From Sesamum alatum (Eukaryota; Streptophyta; Magnoliopsida; Lamiales; Pedaliaceae): DNA of 64,000 nt. The notes below the pieces were generated by a model. It was not told the DNA's origin. It did not search any database and worked only from the letters and a program-made list of their open reading frames with translations. Numbering within the stretch: the stretch's first letter is position 1; every line of letters starts with the position of its first letter. The position numbers and the translations under genes were made by a program. The stretch covers positions 40,470,873 to 40,534,872 of the forward strand of contig JACGWO010000003.1 in the NCBI GenBank assembly GCA_034509735.1. Direction: 5' to 3'. Below are positions 55,764 through 64,000 of the stretch, piece by piece.

Positions 55764-56264
55764 TATTTCTGAATAGTTGGGGGCTAATGATTGACATTTT
55801 TTTTTTCTGATACTATGTTGGGCTAGAAACGCTCTAGTTTATAGTGGTGGGGATTCTATGCTCCCTGACTCCGTAAACAATCTTATTCGCGCAGATTCTG
55901 GTACTTAATAAAATTATTTTGTTTTCATACTTCTTAGTTATATAATGTGTTTATTAATTTGATGTATATTATATATTGTTTAATTGCACTTATTAAAATA
56001 TTGATATAATTATGAAAAAATAATTTGTATCTAACATAAAATAAAATAAAACAAAGAAATAGAAAACTAAATCTAATTTTGTATTTACGGTCATGTGTAT
56101 TAGGGTCGGTAGAATATTAAAGACTGTAGTTAAAGGGGTGGCAATTAAGTACACGTAATTCACTAATTTTGTGCAATTTCAAAACTTCGGTCAACGAACT
56201 TTTCTAACTCATCAGAAGTAGCTGGCATAAATAAAGTTATGACTTCATCACCAAATCAGCCTCC
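55764..56264. other. Spacer without a recognised feature
   Basis: AT-rich text; I see no gene, inverted repeat or retroelement part that can be supported. Confidence 0.35.
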
Positions 56265-56267
56265 CTA

Positions 56268-56583
56268 CACTAGAAAAAAGTTCATTATTAGTTATATTTT
56301 TAACGATTATGGCTAAAAATCGTGGTGAATAATCATTATTAACTACGGTTAAATAAAAACTGATGCAAAAATTAGTTTTTTCACCATGAAACTTATTTGC
56401 CACAGCTAAGAGTCGTGGTAAAAATATTCGCCATGACTTTTAGTCATGTCAAATGTTTTAGCCACCCTTGTAAAAACCACGGCCGACAACCGTTGCGTGG
56501 CCGTGGTTAATGACTATTTGCTATAATTATTTACTATTACCCATGGCAATTTGTCATGATTAAATGTTACATTTTTTGTAGTG
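56268..56583. mobile_element. CACTA-type MITE, copy 4 (best termini)
   Basis: CACTAGAAAAAAGTTC at the left and TTTTTTGTAGTG at the right. Perfect 3-bp target duplication CTA at 56265-56267 and 56584-56586. Internal GCCATGACTTTTAGTCATG and ACAACCGTTGCGTGGCCGTG. Confidence 0.85.
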
Positions 56584-56586
56584 CTA

Positions 56587-57635
56587 GCTACAAGCTGGTG
56601 ATTAAATATCCATAATTGATTATTTTTGAGTCCTCAATGTTTGTTATGTTTGACATGTAGTTCAAGTAATTTTGTTACAAATTTTAGGCCAAAATGCCAA
56701 ACATAATAAACATTAATGAACACACAAAATAAATGCAAATAGCGAGACATTTGTTTTTTTCCTCAAAGTATTAACTTCATTTTCAGCACTTTTCCATGCT
56801 TTTGCACTTCTTTAATTTACCTACCAAGCTTTCGTATTTGGCTTTGACTCATTCATTTTGTCTTCAAAATGATTGATTTTTCATAACAAATCAGAAATAA
56901 TTTTCTTCGATCTTGAACACATTCCCGGATCGAATCATTCAAACACTCCACAATATTCTCTTTTTCTATGAACAAAAAATCAAAAACAAAAATTAACGGT
57001 AAATAATAACAAAAACAAAATAAATAAGAACAAAAAGCAAAATTTCCCCCATAACTAGGACATGCAAAAAACTTCTTCCCAAATTTATTTTGGTCCAAAA
57101 AATCTTCAATGGTAGCTCGTGTACACACTTACAATACATTTTTCCACGTAATATTCTCACTTGATGAACCTGCACTTGAATTTGAGAAGGATGAAAAGTG
57201 ATTTCTCCTCATTTCTCTTATTTTTCTCTAAATTTCTCTCAATTCCACTCTTTCAACTTTCTCTTGTGTGGTGAATAAAATGACAACCAAACATGCCCTT
57301 ATATTGACAAACTCCGGCCCATTTTTCCTCCAAAATTAGGTTAACCATTAATTTTGACGGTCAAACTAACAGGGAATAGTAACGTTTATAAAAAATGCAA
57401 ACTTTAGGTATCAAGTCTATGACTTAAAAACTGAGGGTACTAAAACTAAAAAAGAGATATAATTGGAGTTCAAAAGTGAAATTATCCATTCTTTTTCCCC
57501 CATGTCATCAGCTAAACATGGTGACCTAAACACGGACATAAAAACTTATTCTAAATAGAGAAGACTAGTGCACATATTTATTCTACACTCGGAGTACCAT
57601 TACGTAAAAATATTGTCTTTAATTGCATTTTTAGT
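56587..57635. other. Spacer without a recognised gene
   Basis: Open frames of 60-90 codons occur on the minus strand (56853-57175) but match no family and look like AT-rich chance frames. About 57420-57490 has the AAAAGTGAAATTATCC style of a MITE end. Confidence 0.35.
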
Positions 57636-57638
57636 CCT

Positions 57639-57955
57639 CACTAGAAAAAAAAATTACTATTGACTATATTTTTAATAATTATGACTAAAAATCATCGTAA
57701 ATAATTATTATTAACTACGGTTATATAACTCGATACAAAAACTAACTTTTCACCATGAAAAATTTATTTGCCACATTCTAAGAGTCGTGGTAAAAATATT
57801 CGCCATGGTTTTTAGTCATGACAAAGGTTTTAGCTACCCTCGCAAAAATCACGGCTGACAACCGTTACTTAGCTGTGATCAATGACTATTTGTTATAACT
57901 ATTTAGTATTGATTATAACAATTAACCATAATCAAATGTTATATTTTTTGTAGTA
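57639..57955. mobile_element. CACTA-type MITE, copy 5
   Basis: CACTAGAAAAAAAAATTAC at the left and TTTTTTGTAGTA at the right. Perfect 3-bp target duplication CCT at 57636-57638 and 57956-57958. 317 bp, collinear with copy 4. Confidence 0.83.
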
Positions 57956-58227
57956 CCTGTAATTATAACGATTTTGTATTTTGATCCTATAACTTACTAA
58001 TTTAGTCATGTATTGTTTTAATTTACGCGATTTTAGTGTAAAATTAGTCAAAATTTTTAAAATTGTCCAAAAAATTATGAAAATTGGCCAGAACCATTCC
58101 GTACGTTGTATGGCGTAAAATAGCAATTCAACCATTGCTTACGTGTAGCTCATGAAATGACATAGAAAATTGCAATACAACCTTGTAACTGTAACTGCAC
58201 TCCTTAAATATCACCCCTTGTCTACGT

Positions 58228-58465
58228 GTGTGTTTTTTTTTAAATACAATAATATTATTAAATCAATTAATAGACTATTACAATATTCAGTACATATTAC
58301 AATAATACTATTAAATCTATCATCAACAACTTTAAAGCAAACCAAGAAACAAAGTACACACACTACTATAAAAGTAGACACCATACCTATATTATAGGTT
58401 CAAACTCACGACCTCGTTGTCGTGAGACCTCAACCCCACCACTGAGGTAAGGAATTATTGGTCAT
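58228..58465 (-). mobile_element. tRNA-derived SINE-like element, reverse orientation
   Basis: On the minus strand, TACCTCAGTGGTGGGG (box A-like) is followed by GAGTTTGAACC (box B-like) and ends in a T-run (as read on plus, 58229-58240). A different subfamily from copies 1-4. Target duplication not certain. Confidence 0.45.
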
Positions 58466-58908
58466 TGCTTACGTCTAGAGGGGCTGATTGGATGTTTGGT
58501 CAGCAAATTTTTATTTAAAAAATCTCAATTTCATCCACTCTAGCAACATCCAACGAGTTAGAGAAATTAGATAAGTAGAGTACTAAAATTGCACAAAACT
58601 AGTGAATTACGGATATTTAATTATAACCTTCAAAATGCCACTCCCAACATACACAAAAATAAAATGCAAATTACCACTGTATCCATCACTTTCCGTTTTT
58701 AAGCTCTAACCCTCTGTTGCTCTTGGATCATAGAAAATAAATTAATTAAAATAAAGCAGATTTTTTATTTTATAATGCATATAAATTACATATTTATTGC
58801 ATTATTAACCACATTATCTAGGATTATTCTTCACCTATACGCTTTTCGGTATGGTCTACGGTTCTGAATGAAAACATGAAAGTCAGCACCCCCGCCCCCT
58901 ACTTAACC

Positions 58909-58918
58909 CTATAAATTC
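58909..58918 (+). promoter_or_regulatory. TATA box of RING-H2 gene 2
   Basis: CCTATAAATTC in the duplicated promoter, about 110 bp before the ATG at 59022; identical to the box of copy 1. Confidence 0.6.
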
Positions 58919-59021
58919 AAGTATCAAACAGGTAAGAGGCACCAATCCATCCTCCTTCCACCTTTTTTTATACATACTCTTTGCTTTCTTTAACCTCTCT
59001 TCCACCTTGTACACACACAGC

Positions 59022-59303
59022 ATGTTGTCCTCTCAGATGGCTATGGAGGAATTGTTCGACCTGGACTTGGCCCTGACCATGCCGGACGACTCAACGGAGG
59101 CTGCACGCCACCTGGTCGACGCAATGGCTACGGTGGTTGTGGGGTGCGGTGGGCAATGTAGTGTTTGTATGGAGAGCTTCGAAATAGGTGGCGGGGCGGG
59201 GAAGCAAGTCTCCTGCGGCCATGTCTTCCATGAAAACTGCATTTCTCACTGGCTCTCCCTCCATAATTCTTGCCCTTTGTGCCGAAGAGAAGTTGTTTCG
59301 TAA
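59022..59303 (+). CDS. Small RING-H2 finger protein, copy 2 (paralogue with 13-residue deletion)
   Basis: Intronless, 93 residues plus TAA from the ATG that aligns with copy 1; an ATG five codons upstream (59007) is also in frame. All RING-H2 ligands are kept (Cys46, Cys49, Cys65, His67, His70, Cys73, Cys84, Cys87). Compared with copy 1 it lacks 39 bp between the acidic N-terminus and the RING. That deletion is exactly bounded by a TCAACGG direct repeat present twice in copy 1 and once here, the mark of slippage. Only a few other substitutions are seen in the domain. The reading frame is intact, so it may be functional. Confidence 0.87.
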   Translation: MLSSQMAMEELFDLDLALTMPDDSTEAARHLVDAMATVVVGCGGQCSVCMESFEIGGGAGKQVSCGHVFHENCISHWLSLHNSCPLCRREVVS

Positions 59304-59439
59304 TTCATTTGCTGCTCTGTTTTTCTTTCTTTCCCTTTTGTATGTGTGGGAGTGAAGTTTTATTGAGCTTTTTCCTCTAGATGATCATCTGGTTCGGCGG
59401 TACGTAGAGTCGTTTTGTATTTTCTACCATTTTTGTTAG

Positions 59440-59690
59440 GGGAAAACGCAAGCGATTCCTTCTGATATTTTAAACGTGCAAATTAACTTTTTATGAAAAA
59501 TAAATAGCAGTTTCTTTACATTTATTTTTTAAAATGAATCGATTTACTTTCCCGTGTTTTTTAAAATGAAGCAATGATAGGAAGTTGGGAAGGTAAATTG
59601 TTTTATTTTAGAGAATACAGGGAGGTAGTTGTTAGTTTTGTTCATAGGGATGTAATTTGCTCATTTGTAATATCACAAGGAGGGCAAAAT
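59440..59690. mobile_element. MITE-like inverted repeat downstream of RING gene 2
   Basis: Related to 27092-27290: 'taatttgctcatttgtaatatcac' at the right is inverse to the left 'gatattttaaacgtgcaaatta', with AAAATGAATCGATTTACTT at the centre. It meets the left end of the mudrA element at about 59682. Confidence 0.45.
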
Positions 59691-62600
59691 TCTTTTTTTA
59701 ATCCCGTTAAACAAGGGGCGACTCGTTTTTGGTACCACTATTTATGCAAGTATGGGTTTTGGTCCCATTAAACCCAAATTCAGGCACATTTGGCCCCAAA
59801 AAGTCATGTGCAGTGTACATGCCTACTTGACTCCGTTAGCGTATGTTAAATGGACGTTAGGTCACGTGTCCCCAAAAAAGAACCCTCGTCTGAAGAACAA
59901 AAAAGAAAAACATGTTTGAAGCCCTCAAAAAGCCCCATTTCAGAGATAGAAAAATCCTACCCAAAACCCTACTGAAATCCCTAATTCTAGAAGAAATCAA
60001 CCAAAAAAATTTTTGGTTGAAAAACTGAAACCGAGAGCAAGGACATCGGATTTTTGGGTTGGTTGGAAGAAATGACTTCGATTCCCATCCTTCGACCGTC
60101 TTGGTTGGCGTCCGCAGGCCTCCCTAATTATGGTGAGTTATTTTTTCTTAAAAAATTCTTTAAGCTTTGATTTTTCTTAGGTTAGTGATGTTGTTTTCGT
60201 ATTTGGTGTTAGAATGAAGTGGGTGTGGTTTTTCAATTAGTGCTTTTGTGATGTATGAGGTTTCTTGAAACCGTGATTTGGTGGATTTTTTTTTTGTTAT
60301 GTGGCTTTGAGGATAATGAAGACACTTGTTGTTTAATATTTAAAGTACCATTTTATAGAATTTTTTATGCTTGATGTTTGTGGTCCCCTTTGCTTTGTAA
60401 GATTCCCATATGCAATGTGGTCCCATTACAGTGTTTATGTTTGTTTGTTGGGTGCTGTTGAGGGAACATGTTGAATAAATTATGTTTGTATGTTTTCCCT
60501 TTTTTTTTTCGTAAGGATGGTTGACTTTTGCTATTATTTATATATTCAGGTGAATATGACTTAATTAGTTTAAGAATTCATCATGGGGGTCAATTAGTAT
60601 TCCAGCCAGCTACTGAATATAGAGGGGGGGGGGGTCTGAAAGTGTTTTTGACTTTGTTGATAAGGGAACCTTTTCAATGCTTATACTTGACAAGTGTTGC
60701 GAACAGTTGGGCTATTTAGGTAGGGAAAAGTTACTACAGAATTGATATGTTGAAAAAGTTTAGAGCACTCACACTTGAAACTGACGTTTTTCAACTCATA
60801 GATGGCCATGGGGGGGGGGGGGGAGATTAAGATATACCTTGATGCAGTTAGAGACCCCAAAACTGTTGCTGAGATTGAGGGTCAGGGTGAAGAAGAACCT
60901 GTGCATAAGGAGGGTGAAGAAGAACCTGTGCATAAGAACAAAGATAAAGGGACAGGTGTGGTAATAGAAGAAGGTGGGGATGGTGAAGGGGCTGATTGGG
61001 TTGATTGGGATAGGGAAAATGCAGAATGGGTTGCTGATTCTGAAAATGATTTGTATGATGGTGAGGACGGTGTTGATTATTCTGAGGATGACGAGTGCTT
61101 TGATGCTAACATTGACAAGGATGCAGAGTGGGCTGGTTTTCTACAAGATGATCATGAAGATGAGATGAGGTCTGTCAGTGATGATAATACTGAAGATGAT
61201 AGTGAGGATGAATTTGATGGCCAAAAAAACAGAGATGATGATAACGATGCAAGGGGCCCCGTCTTTGCTCCTGAAGACACCTTCGATCCCAGATTTGCAT
61301 TGGGCATGAAATTTAGTCATAAAAAAGAATTTCGGGAGGCTGTCCATTCTCATGCCATAATGACAAGAAGGAATCCCGTAATAACAAAAAATGACAAACG
61401 GAGAGTCTATGCAAGATGAAAGGACAACGGATGTTCCTAGCATATTAATGCATTGAATATACGAGATGAATTGGGCTTTCAGATTCGGGAGTACAATCAT
61501 GTTCATAATTGTGGTGCCAATTTCAATGTGAAGAATGTGAGGGTCAATTGGCTAGCACAAAGGTATATGGAGGCTTTCAGATCTGATCCCAACAGAAATG
61601 TCAAAGGTTTCAGACAGGACGTAATCAGATAGTTGAGGTGCAATGTGTCTAGGGAACAGGCGTACAAAAAAAAATAAAAAAAATAAGGAGATGTCTGCGA
61701 GAAATATAGAGAGATGATGCTGAACAGTATTCAAGATTGTGGGAGTATGCTGAGGCATTAAGAAAGAAGAATCCTGGCTCTACAATCATCCTGAACTACG
61801 AAGTTTGCAGGATTCAAGGGATTGGGGTACAAGAAGGCTTTATGGTTTGCAGCAAAAACTACAACAGTCAGCCAATTTCAGAAAGCAATGCAAGACATAG
61901 CTAATTTGGATGTTAGATGTCTTGAGTGGTTGCAAGACAAGCCGACATCACAGTGGTCAAAAATTCATTTTAGTACTTACCCAAAATATGATATTCTGCT
62001 CAACAACTTGTGTGAACAATTCAACAGTTGTATTATTGAAGCAAGAGAGAAGCCTGTATTAACAATGTTGGAGTGGATCAGGGAATTTATCATAAGCAGA
62101 ATGCAACAACTTAGGGACAGGGCTGAGAGACTTTGGGAAGGCAAAAAACTTTGCCCAAAAATAAAAAAGATTGTGGACAAGAACTTGGCTAAAGCAAGTG
62201 ATTGCATCCTAGTGAAGTCGGATAACACCCTTTATGAGATACAGTGTTTTGATGGTGCAAGATATACAGTTGATTTGTATGAAAAGACATGTTCTTGCAG
62301 ATCATGGGAGTTGACAGGGATCCCTTGCAACCATGAAGTGAGTGCCATATCTTCACAAGTCATGGATTCGGATGATTTTTTTCATGAGTGTTACCATGTA
62401 GACACTTTTTGCAAGGTATACACACCAGCAGTGATGCTCCTTGATGGAGTTGAAATGTGGCAAAAAACAGATACATTCCACCTGTGCCTCCAAATTTTGG
62501 GAGGAAAAGGGGGATATTGGCGAGAGCAAGGAGATTGTAGGCGGATGAGACTTGAAAGGCCAAGAAACCTGTCAAAGTAATTGATAGAATGTCAAGGCAA

Positions 62601-63318
62601 AGAGGAAAGAGGATATGCAAATTCTGTCATGAAGTAGGCCACTTCACAAAGGGTTGCAAATGGAAGAAATTTGCTGAAAAATTCCCTCCAGATGAAGAAA
62701 TTGGTCAGCCTGCTGAAAGTGAACAACATGTAGCAGCAATTGTACAACAAGATGAGTTGGTTAACAATGATGATTGCCTACCAATTAACCAACCTGAAGC
62801 AATCAGTCAACCTGAACCTGAAGTTTCTGTAAGTTGTTAATATTCTGATTATTGGATATTGATGTAAATTCTAATATTTCTAATTTTTTATCGTTTACAG
62901 ATTCGAATAAAACCAGTCAAAAAAGCTATCTTTAATGATGAAGATGAACCCCATGCTGCTGATCAGATTCCTGTAGCTGCTGGTGCAAGTTTAACTGAAA
63001 TTTAGCAACATCAAGTAAGTTTCATCTTGTGGCTCTATGTGTCTTTACATAATGTGTTTCATATTCTAACCAAGTACCATTTTTTATCATAAGGAAACCG
63101 TACCACAGACAATGCATTTTCATGATGCTAATCCAAAACCACATGCCTTTTCTACATCCGTACCACCACCACCAGGATTCATGCATGGAAGGGTTAATAT
63201 TAGGGCACCCCCACTTTTTGTTGGACATCCTCCTGCTTTTGTTTCTCGCCCCACAACAGGTTAATTAATTTCACATTCGGTTTATATCGTGTTGTTATTA
63301 TTTTTGATTTGTATCTAA
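59682..63318 (+). mobile_element. Decayed MuDR/Mutator element (visible part)
   Basis: The probable left end GGGCAAAATTC at 59682 is shared with the MITE at 49250-49518. The element carries a mudrA-like gene (60072-63262). It is interrupted or ended by a PIF-like element starting at 63319; its right terminus was not found in the window. Confidence 0.6.
60072..63262 (+). pseudogene. mudrA-like transposase gene, broken
   Basis: Exon 1 may be 60072-60132 (MTSIPILRPSWLASAGLPNY, then donor GTGAGT). Exon 2 starts near 60550 with the MuDR N-terminal domain (RIHHGGQLVFQPATEY). A frame break falls at the G-run 60624-60634; the domain continues to EIKIYLDAV at 60826, just after another G-run. An acidic Asp/Glu-rich linker follows, then FALGMKFSHKKEFREAVHSH (about 61300), FRSDPNRNVKGFRQDV and, with stops, EALRKKNPGS. 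Text then jumps near 61805-61825 to LGYKKALWFAAKTTTVSQFQ: the central DDE catalytic domain is deleted. Downstream are a SWIM finger (CSCRSWELTGIPCNHEVSA, about 62290-62345), a CCHC knuckle (CKFCHEVGHFTKGC, about 62615), a short exon from 62901 and a proline-rich end (PPPPGFMHG, 63160-63262). Cannot be active. Confidence 0.85.
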
Positions 63319-64000
63319 GAGTTCGTTTGGTTCAAATGGGTGGAAAAGAGAAGTGAAAGGGGGAGGGGAGGGGGAGGGGGAGGGGAAGAGGGAGGGGGAG
63401 GGAAAGAATAATAGTTTTACTTCAAGTTGTTTGGTATGATTGAAAGGGAAGTAAATCTCAAATACTTCCCCTTGTTTGGTACGAGAAAAATAGATTGAGA
63501 AGAAAAGACTAAATTTTGTAATTTTACACTTTAACCCTTTTTCTTCATTTTGTAGCAGAAAACAAACAAGTTAAAATTATACTAATATCAAAGATTAAAA
63601 ACTTTAGTAATAAAAATATATATCAAACAAGAACCATAATTCCAGTTTTACTAATAAAAATATTTATCAAAACGAATATTGTTCATTTATTCTAAACTAT
63701 TCAGTTTAAATAAAATAAAAATTACTACCAACACCCTCAAATAAAGAATCCAAATTCAAATGTCAGCACCTTTGTTGGTATCAAAAACAAGTTTGTATAT
63801 CATCTCCAGACGCATTGGAGAAGGCAATGCAAAGAAGGCACGCATTTCTACAGGATTCTTCAAAAAGTAAAGAACTACATTCACAAATAACGTAGAAGGA
63901 ACGCCGATGTTCTGTAGTTCAACCACAAGTTCTTCCTCAGAATATATTCTTGGACGAGATTTTTCTGCAAGTGCTACTTTTCTTTCAGCAATCAATAAAC
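63319..64000. mobile_element. PIF/Harbinger-like element, left end, runs off the window
   Basis: Starts GAGTTCGTTTGGTTCAAATG after a TAA triplet (63316-63318). Its first 300 bp match the 933-bp MITE at 21567 (GAAGTGAAAGGGGG, ACTTCAAGTTGTTTGGTATG, TAAATCTCAAATACTTC). It then holds an ORF on the minus strand. A G-rich (GGGGGA)n run lies at 63360-63402. Confidence 0.6.
63756..64000 (-). CDS. C-terminal part of a Myb/SANT-like protein, probable PIF/Harbinger ORF1 (partial)
   Basis: Open frame of at least 79 residues entering from beyond the right edge and ending at 63756: KSRPRIYSEEELVVELQNIG, FLKNPVEMRAFFALPSPMRL, then a helical tail to GADI. The 'xxLxxxGVPxxLxxxxxxFLxxPxxMRAFFALPxxxRLxxI' pattern is that of plant Myb/SANT-like proteins, which also serve as the DNA-binding ORF1 partner of PIF/Harbinger transposases. 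The link to the TIR at 63319 is by position. A host Myb/SANT gene is the alternative. The true start lies outside the window. Confidence 0.5.
   Translation of the reverse strand, partial: LLIAERKVALAEKSRPRIYSEEELVVELQNIGVPSTLFVNVVLYFLKNPVEMRAFFALPSPMRLEMIYKLVFDTNKGADI

Noticed and set aside
56853..57175. Minus-strand frames of 60-91 codons
   Set aside because: AT-rich chance frames with Phe/Tyr/Lys bias and no family match.
60802..61419. 205-codon acidic frame as an independent host gene
   Set aside because: It continues the MuDR N-terminal domain across a G run and leads into the rest of a mudrA-like transposase, so it is part of that pseudogene.

Overview
The window reads as nuclear DNA of a dicot plant. 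It is AT-rich and holds a few intron-containing plant genes (tRNA-ribosyl-phosphate transferase RIT1, a papain-type protease, a senescence-domain ERD7-like protein, two RING-H2 proteins) separated by long stretches of transposon. Species cannot be fixed from the sequence alone. Exon joins were made by eye from GT/AG sites, reading phase and protein-family continuity.

Layout. 1-2336: AT-rich flank. 2337-8362 (-): complete seven-exon RIT1 gene (521 codons). 8363-10554: RIT1 promoter and repeat relics. 10555-12573 (-): complete two-exon papain-like cysteine protease (340 codons) whose intron is largely filled by two adjacent small transposons. 13-16 kb: small DNA transposons. 16.4-20.2 kb: decayed Ty3/gypsy material (gag-like part on +, RNase H/integrase on -). 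20.36-20.76 kb: orphan 3' part of an UNE10/PIF-type bHLH gene. 20.8-24.25 kb: decayed Ty1/copia element broken by two insertions. 25665-32887 (-): complete five-exon ERD7-like gene (373 codons). One of its introns carries a Mutator-like element inside which sits a second one that has captured part of a threonine synthase gene. 33.8-35.5 kb: CACTA (Tnp2) relic. 36-46 kb: a nest of MULE, PIF, CACTA-MITE, Helitron-like and LINE pieces. 46835-47442 and 58880-59433 (+): two copies of a duplicated intronless RING-H2 gene, with SINEs, gypsy-type LTR relics and a two-tier tandem repeat between them. 59.7-63.3 kb (+): decayed MuDR/mudrA element. From 63319: a PIF/Harbinger-like element with a Myb/SANT-like ORF running off the right edge.

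The strongest unifying signal is the number of short elements bounded by exact or near-exact 9-bp target duplications (Mutator-type), many carrying TTTTGGTCC-like subterminal motifs. For two MITE types a coding relative lies in the same window: the PIF MITE at 21567 with the element at 63319, and the MITE at 49250 with the mudrA relic at 59682. The host genes are unrelated housekeeping or stress genes; no operon-like cooperation is implied.
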